Origin: Chromatiales bacterium
GTDB taxonomy: Bacteria > Pseudomonadota > Gammaproteobacteria > Chromatiales > Chromatiaceae
DNA length: 17,251 nt
Direction: 5' to 3'
Assembly (NCBI GenBank): GCA_024762485.1
Contig: JANTHH010000027.1
Location: forward strand, 1-17,251
Part shown: positions 13,251 to 17,251 of the stretch, one piece after another
Layout: the number at the start of each line of letters is the position of its first letter
How positions within the stretch are numbered: the first letter of the stretch is position 1
The notes under the pieces: model-generated
What the model was told of the DNA's origin: nothing
Databases searched by the model: none
Seen by the model: only the letters and a program-made list of their open reading frames with translations
Program-made: the position numbers and the translations under genes

Positions 13251-13847
13251 TCAGCCGAGCCGCATCGCCAGTGAGCGGGCCTTGCCCCGTGTCTTTCCCG
13301 GCAGCCTGGGGTGGGGCTGCTTCGCGACCAGCCCGGTAAACAGGGTGCCGACCGGCTTTGCGCCGATGGTCCTGGCGGTCATCGCCAGCTGTCTGCGGGT
13401 GTGGTAGAGCCAGCGCCCGAGAAGACCCGGTGCCGCACAGGAGGAGATCAGCAGCGCCTTCTTGGGCTTCGTGCCGGCCTTGCGCAGCTCGGGCGCGTTC
13501 ATCTCCCACGGCCAGTAGGCATAGACCGTGAGGCGTTCCATGAAGCGCTTGAAGATGGCCGTGACCGAGCCGAAGTTGGTGGGGGAGGCCAGCACGTAGC
13601 CATCGGCCCGTTCGATCTTGTCCACCAGCGCCTGCATGGCGTCGTGCTGCACGCAGTGGCCCGGGGTCTCGCCGGGTGTCTGGGTGCATTCACGGCAGTT
13701 GAGACAGAACGCGATGGGGTAGTCGCGCAGCTGCACCACCTCCACCTCCGCGCCGGCATCCTGCAGCGCCTGTGCCACCGCCTCGACGGCCTGGTCGGTG
13801 ATGCCGTCGTCGCGGTAGGAGCCGTTGATGGCGAGTATCCGGGTCAT
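13251..13847 (-). CDS. NAD(P)H-dependent FMN reductase/flavodoxin-fold protein with a cysteine cluster
   Basis: This 198-residue flavodoxin-like protein should bind FMN and use NAD(P)H or a protein electron partner. The FMN phosphate loop is NGSYRDDGITDQ (8-19), and the isoalloxazine-side loop is SPTNFGS (88-94), both typical of the NADPH-dependent FMN reductase family. Between them lie four cysteines, C48, C51, C54 and C65 (CLNCREC then C after ten residues). This resembles the compact cluster motif of iron-sulfur flavoproteins, although the last spacing is longer than the usual 4-7. It may therefore hold a 4Fe-4S cluster. The C-terminus is basic (PRLPGKTRGKARS). A strong AGGAGGG precedes the ATG. 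It is convergent with napC and 78 bases downstream of the hemerythrin-domain gene on the same strand, so the two may share a transcript. The substrate is unknown. Confidence 0.82.
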   Translation of the reverse strand: MTRILAINGSYRDDGITDQAVEAVAQALQDAGAEVEVVQLRDYPIAFCLNCRECTQTPGETPGHCVQHDAMQALVDKIERADGYVLASPTNFGSVTAIFKRFMERLTVYAYWPWEMNAPELRKAGTKPKKALLISSCAAPGLLGRWLYHTRRQLAMTARTIGAKPVGTLFTGLVAKQPHPRLPGKTRGKARSLAMRLG

Positions 13848-13925
13848 GGGCTTCCCTCCTGACCGAATACTAGGCGAGATGGGCCGGCAGGTGTTGTTGT
13901 CGGGAAGGCGGCTGTCGTTGTCGGC

Positions 13926-14741
13926 TCAGCCCGCCTGGGCCACCGCGGCCTCGCCAGAGGTGGCCACCGATGCGTCGTCAGTTGCCGTAACCCTCCCGCG
14001 GATCTGCTCGATGAACTCCAGGTAGGCGCCGTCGTCCTGGATGTGCCGCTCCATCTCGATGTGGAAGCCGTCGCGCTTGTCGTCTGTCACCTCGCCACCG
14101 TTCTGCACGCAGTGCGAAAGGATGTCACGGCTGAGCTCCAGCAGATGCCGGTGGCCGGCCACGTGTGCCTCCAGGCCGTCGTAGCGATGGCGCCGCATGA
14201 AGTCTTCCTCGAAACGGAAATGCTCACTGAGCAGGCGGATGAAACGGGACAGACTGCCCTGGCTGGTTCCCTTGCTGCAGTCCTGGCGCAGGTCGCGGAA
14301 GGCGCGGGCGATGCGGGTGTGCTGTTCGTTCAGTTCCTGTACGTGGCGGTCGAGGATCTGCCCGATGGCTCCGCCCAGCGCCGGCAACAGCAGGGCCGGT
14401 TTCGGCTCGCCGTGCAGGAACTGGTGGATGCCCATCTCGTCTATGCGTTTTACCACCGGCGAAGCGGCGCGGGACGACCAGGCGATGAGGGGTGTCTGCT
14501 TCCAGCAGGTGCGGATATGGTTGATCAGGTCGGGCAGCGTGATGCGCAGGCCCTGCCCCTGGTCGGAGGGCAGCAGCAGCAGCGTCACATCGGCGGGTGT
14601 TTCCGACAGGACATGGTTCCAGGCGGCCCGATGGTCGAGCAGGCGGGTGATGTTGAAGCAGTCGATCGCTTCGAGGAAGTCCGCCGATTCGCCCGCCGGG
14701 TCGTTGAAATCCAGTACCAGCAGTGAAAGATGACCGCTCAT
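13926..14741 (-). CDS. Receiver-like domain fused to a hemerythrin domain
   Basis: The product is 271 residues. The C-terminal half (about 135-250) is a four-helix hemerythrin domain: His141, HFRFEE (His174, Glu178), HVAGH (His193, His197), HIQDDGAY (His233, with Asp236/237). The spacing from His174 to His233 fits bacteriohemerythrins, so a diiron site that binds O2 or NO is expected. The last motif is one residue short of the usual H-x4-D. The N-terminal half (about 1-130) alternates strands and helices like a response-regulator receiver: SLLVLDFND, VTLLLLPSD, PLIAWSS, MGIHQFLHGEP. It lacks a clear phospho-acceptor Asp and the conserved Lys, so it is probably a pseudo-receiver. No DNA-binding or enzymatic output domain is visible. 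A sensor or signalling adaptor role near the nap genes is inferred. The start has a weak Shine-Dalgarno sequence. Confidence 0.8.
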   Translation of the reverse strand: MSGHLSLLVLDFNDPAGESADFLEAIDCFNITRLLDHRAAWNHVLSETPADVTLLLLPSDQGQGLRITLPDLINHIRTCWKQTPLIAWSSRAASPVVKRIDEMGIHQFLHGEPKPALLLPALGGAIGQILDRHVQELNEQHTRIARAFRDLRQDCSKGTSQGSLSRFIRLLSEHFRFEEDFMRRHRYDGLEAHVAGHRHLLELSRDILSHCVQNGGEVTDDKRDGFHIEMERHIQDDGAYLEFIEQIRGRVTATDDASVATSGEAAVAQAG

Positions 14742-14975
14742 GGTAGTTGTCGGTATGCCGTTGGTTGCAGGGTCTGGCTATAACAACGGCAGCGTCAGGG
14801 ATTTATTGATCGCCGATTTCACGGGCACTGGCGGTGGGTGGATGCCCGGCTGCGCCGGGCCGCGGGTGGTGGAAGATGGCGTTGCGAGAGCCCGGGGCGG
14901 AGTGTGCTGGCAGCCGGCCCGGGGTTGCCCGTACGGGCAACCAGTGGGATTAAAAAGCCTTTTTGCAGCAAAGAT
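14742..14975. repeat. Noncoding gap with palindromes (REP-like)
   Basis: There is no credible gene in these 234 bases. They contain GCCCGG/CCGGGC around 14844-14860 with a 4-5 base loop, a perfect 20-bp palindrome at 14923-14942 (arm GGTTGCCCGT), and AAAAAG-C-CTTTTT at 14952-14964 just before the PhnA-like stop codon. Short GC palindromes between genes are typical of REP elements; the 20-bp one could also be an operator or part of a PhnA-gene terminator. Confidence 0.45.
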
Positions 14976-15557
14976 CTAACTGGATTTCTTCACAAACTGG
15001 GTAAGGATGACGATCTGCTGCCCGTTCACCCGGCCCTCGATCTGTTCCGGGTTGTCCACGACCAGCGAGATACTGCGCACAGCGGTACCACGCTTGGCGG
15101 TGAAGTTGGCACCCTTGACGTTGAGGTCCTTGACCAGGGTCACCGTGTCGCCGGCCGCGAGCACGGCGCCGTGACAGTCCTTGTGGACGACGCTCCCCTC
15201 GTCGGTCTCCGGGCCACCGGCGGCCTGTGCCCAGGCCAGGGTCTCGTCGTCCAGGTAGAGCATGTCCAGCAGGTCCTGTGGCCAACCCTCGCCACGCAGG
15301 CGATCGAGCATGCGCCAGGCCATCACCTGTACGGCGGGCAGCTGGCTCCACATGCTGTCGTTGAGGCAGCGCCAGTGGTTCGGATCGGTCTTGTCCGGAT
15401 CCTCGATCTGCTCGAGGCAGGTCTGGCACAGCAGCACGCTGCGCGCCGCGCTGCCGTCCGCATCGGGCGGCACCCCGTAGACCCCCAGGTTGTCGGTGGC
15501 GCCGCAGAGTTCGCATTTACCGCCGCTGCGGGATTTCAGGGTGTCTTCTGTGCTCAT
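14976..15557 (-). CDS. PhnA-domain (YjdM-like) zinc-ribbon protein
   Basis: The 193-residue product has an N-terminal zinc ribbon with C15/C18 (CELCGA) and C44/C47 (CQTC). A middle region of about 60 residues follows (HWRCLNDSMWSQLPAVQVMAWRMLD), then a C-terminal PhnA domain (about 124-191) reading VHKDCHGAVLAAGDTVTLVKDL and GTAVRSISLV. The same two parts occur in E. coli YjdM (about 111 residues), but here they are spread apart by the insert; longer forms like this do occur. The old name 'phosphonoacetate hydrolase' is not supported by these domains, and the real function is unknown. I chose the ATG at 15557 (MSTEDTLKSRSGGKCELC). A longer in-frame start at 15590 directly abuts a TATACT (-10-like) at 15591-15596, so it is unlikely to be used. 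Confidence 0.85.
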   Translation of the reverse strand: MSTEDTLKSRSGGKCELCGATDNLGVYGVPPDADGSAARSVLLCQTCLEQIEDPDKTDPNHWRCLNDSMWSQLPAVQVMAWRMLDRLRGEGWPQDLLDMLYLDDETLAWAQAAGGPETDEGSVVHKDCHGAVLAAGDTVTLVKDLNVKGANFTAKRGTAVRSISLVVDNPEQIEGRVNGQQIVILTQFVKKSS

Positions 15558-15590
15558 GGTTCGCATCCGGCTGAAGTTCAGGGGGCGCAT

Positions 15591-15596
15591 AGTATA
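15591..15596 (-). promoter_or_regulatory. Possible -10 box of the PhnA-like gene
   Basis: TATACT on the minus strand lies 34 bases upstream of the chosen start, in the gap after the MFS gene. No convincing -35 hexamer is seen at the right distance, so this is weak. Confidence 0.3.
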
Positions 15597-15626
15597 GCGG
15601 CCGGGCGCCGAGGCTGACGGATGGGC

Positions 15627-16820
15627 TCAGTCTGCGTCCCGGGTCTGCGTGCGATACAGCCAGACCAGGCTGAGCAGTATGACCAGATACAGGGGCACGG
15701 CGATCTCGTTGACCATCCGCCAGCCTGCCAGGTGATGTACGGCACCGGCGGAGAGGGAGGCCAGGGACACCACCGAGAACACGAGAAAATCGTTCAGCGC
15801 CTGGGCCTTGAAACGCTCTTCCGGCGAGTAGGTCTCGGTCAGCAGTGTGGTTGCACCGATGAACAGGAAGTTCCAGCTCAGCCCCAGCAGTACCAGCGCC
15901 AGCCAAAAGTGGCTGACAGTGGTCCCCTGCAGGTTGACGGCCACGCAGGCCAGCCCCAGCAGGGCACCGAGGAGCATGACGGGTATCAGCCCGAAGCGAC
16001 GGATCAGCGTGCCGGTGAAGAATGAGGGCGCGAACATGGCGAGCACGTGCCACTGGATCACGAAGGAGGTCTCTGCAAAGGGGTGGGCATGGTGCTGCAT
16101 GGCCAGCGGTGTTGCCGTCATGATCAGCGTCATGCAGGCATAGCCCAGCATGCCGCTGATGACGGCGATGACGAAGCGCGGCTGGCGGGCGATGGTCGAC
16201 AGTGGGCGGCCGCTGCCGGGCCGGCTGCCGGGCTCGGGTGCCGGCAGTGGCAGGTCGAGAAGGCTCAGCAGCACGAAGGACAGCAGGTAGAGTCCGACCA
16301 GCGAGCCGTAACTGCCGGCAAAGGCAGCGCCGGCGATCAGGTCGCGGGTCTGGTTCGCCAGGTTGGGTCCGATGATCGCCGCCAGCACCCCACCCGCCAG
16401 CACCAGGGAGATGGCGCGGCTCTTGTGGGCCTGGTCCACGTTGTCCGCCGCGGCGAAGCGGTAGTAGTTGGCGAAACCGTTCGAGCTGCCCAGCAGGATG
16501 CTGCCAAGAATGAACAGCCAGAATTCCTGGTGCAGTATCGCAAGGGTGCAGATCACCGCACCGACGGCGGCGATCACCGTACCCACCAGGAAGGCGGGCT
16601 TGCGGCCGATGCGGGACATCAGCAACGCCGCCGGAATGCTGGCCAGCATGGTGGCCAGCAACTGAGCCGTGAAGCCCGCGCTGGCGTAGGTCTTGTCGTC
16701 GGTCAGGGCGTAACCCACCAGCGCCGAGGTGGCGACCAGCAGCGAGCTGCCGCTCATGAACAGCGCCTGGCACAGGGCCAGCAGGGGCACATTGCGTTTG
16801 AAGCTGTCTTGCAGGCGCAT
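15627..16820 (-). CDS. Major facilitator superfamily transporter
   Basis: This 397-residue inner-membrane protein has about twelve hydrophobic segments in two halves, divided by a hydrophilic loop near 192-215 (LPAPEPGSRPGSGRPLSTIA). The MFS loop signature is LMSRIGRKPAF (about 67-77), with a related IRRFG in the second half. Membrane segments such as TAQLLATMLASIPAALL and FVIAVISGMLGYACMTLIM are clear. The likely role is proton-driven export or uptake of a small molecule; the substrate cannot be told. The ATG at 16820 begins MRLQDSFKRNVPLLALCQAL, a normal N-terminus, although the Shine-Dalgarno sequence is weak. It lies on the same strand as the PhnA-like gene, with a gap of 69 bases, and may or may not be cotranscribed. 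Another long frame over 15517-16773 on the same strand is its out-of-frame shadow. Confidence 0.9.
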   Translation of the reverse strand: MRLQDSFKRNVPLLALCQALFMSGSSLLVATSALVGYALTDDKTYASAGFTAQLLATMLASIPAALLMSRIGRKPAFLVGTVIAAVGAVICTLAILHQEFWLFILGSILLGSSNGFANYYRFAAADNVDQAHKSRAISLVLAGGVLAAIIGPNLANQTRDLIAGAAFAGSYGSLVGLYLLSFVLLSLLDLPLPAPEPGSRPGSGRPLSTIARQPRFVIAVISGMLGYACMTLIMTATPLAMQHHAHPFAETSFVIQWHVLAMFAPSFFTGTLIRRFGLIPVMLLGALLGLACVAVNLQGTTVSHFWLALVLLGLSWNFLFIGATTLLTETYSPEERFKAQALNDFLVFSVVSLASLSAGAVHHLAGWRMVNEIAVPLYLVILLSLVWLYRTQTRDAD

Positions 16821-16939
16821 GGTGTCAGAGGCTCGGAGGATGTTGCCACGTGAGTGGCGTGGCGGCAGGCTGCAAACGCAATCCCGATGTTGCCTTTATC
16901 AGGCGGGGCAGGGCGCCTTTCCGGGAGATGCGCTCGTCA

Positions 16940-17251
16940 TCACCACATCAGGTCGTCCGGCACCTGGAAATCCGCATAGGGATCGTCATCGTCCCGCGCA
17001 TCGGGCCCGGCGACATTGCACAGTACCACGCACGCCGGGTCGCGCTGCGCGATCTTCTCCGCCACGCCGGCAGGCACACGGTCGTAGCGACCGTCCAGCT
17101 TGACGATGGCCAGGCTGCCGCGCACCAGTTGGTCACGGGTCTTCCCGCTTACGTACAAGCGCCGCACCTGGGTGCCGTCGGTGAAGTTGAAGGCGATCTC
17201 GCCCTCATCATCCTCGATGCGGTTCAGCTCGATCAGCTGCCTGATCTGTGC
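16940..17251 (-). CDS. DUF2058 (YaiL-like) protein, C-terminal part (cut by window edge)
   Basis: The frame is open to the right edge of the window, and 103 residues of the C-terminus are visible. They include AQIRQLIELNRI, GEIAFNFTDGTQVRRLYVS, RGSLAIVKLDGRYDRVPAGV and AEKIAQRDPACVVLCN, ending in DPYADFQVPDDLMW. These are the hallmarks of DUF2058, represented by E. coli YaiL, annotated as a nucleoprotein or polynucleotide-associated protein without a proven activity. An internal Met at 17167 is not the start, because the conserved sequence continues upstream of it. The N-terminal, usually charged and coiled part lies outside the window. The gap to the MFS gene (16821-16939) shows nothing I can identify. 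Confidence 0.92.
   Translation of the reverse strand, partial: AQIRQLIELNRIEDDEGEIAFNFTDGTQVRRLYVSGKTRDQLVRGSLAIVKLDGRYDRVPAGVAEKIAQRDPACVVLCNVAGPDARDDDDPYADFQVPDDLMW

Noticed and set aside
15517..16773. A 418-codon open frame on the minus strand
   Set aside because: It is Arg/Gly/His-rich and lies out of frame over the MFS gene, whose translation has clear membrane segments. It is a GC-driven shadow.
1..17251. CRISPR array, tRNA, rRNA, insertion sequence or phage genes
   Set aside because: No regularly spaced direct repeats, cloverleaf-like tRNA ends, transposase motifs or phage proteins were seen in any part of the window.

Overview
This is a GC-rich, gene-dense stretch of a bacterial chromosome, most likely from a gammaproteobacterium. 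The evidence for that is a YcfD/RoxA-type ribosomal oxygenase near an E. coli-length PurB, a DUF2058 (YaiL-like) protein with the usual C-terminal DPYADFQVPDDLMW, and a complete periplasmic nitrate reductase operon under an FNR/ANR-type box. I cannot name the genus. A respiratory Chromatiales-like or Pseudomonas-like lifestyle fits, but that is inference. I see no tRNA, rRNA, CRISPR array, transposase or phage gene.

Layout. (1) 1-1829, minus strand: roxA, a GNAT acetyltransferase and a partial DUF7931-like gene, overlapping end to end. (2) 1830-2224: a noncoding gap that holds a strong intrinsic terminator aimed at roxA and further nested inverted repeats, so possibly an unannotated RNA or a roxA leader. 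(3) 2225-2965, plus strand: a small secreted OmpA-like protein with calcium-binding TSP3 repeats. A bidirectional terminator separates it from purB. (4) 3069-4436, minus strand: purB, with its own promoter. (5) 4510-6774, minus strand: a tightly coupled four-gene operon of two DUF1538 membrane proteins, a P-II-like protein and a CBS-pair protein. This looks like an ion transport system with two soluble nucleotide-sensing regulators. (6) 6926-13240, plus strand: FNR box, napF-napD-napA-napG-napH-napB-napC, terminator. (7) 13251-14741, minus strand: a flavoprotein with a possible iron-sulfur cysteine cluster, and a hemerythrin domain fused behind a receiver-like domain. (8) 14742-14975: a noncoding gap with strong palindromes. 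(9) 14976-17251, minus strand: a PhnA-domain zinc protein, an MFS transporter, and the C-terminal part of a DUF2058 protein cut by the window edge.

How it works together. The nap genes form one respiratory unit. NapC, and NapG with NapH, take electrons from the quinol pool. NapB passes them to the molybdenum enzyme NapA in the periplasm. NapD guards NapA's twin-arginine signal, and NapF is the cytoplasmic iron-sulfur accessory. The FNR-type box implies induction at low oxygen. The hemerythrin and flavoprotein genes convergent to nap may belong to the same low-oxygen or nitrogen-oxide physiology, but only their position suggests it.

The most interesting items are the DUF1538/P-II/CBS operon, the receiver-like-hemerythrin fusion whose last iron-ligand motif is one residue short, and the terminator-bearing gap upstream of roxA.
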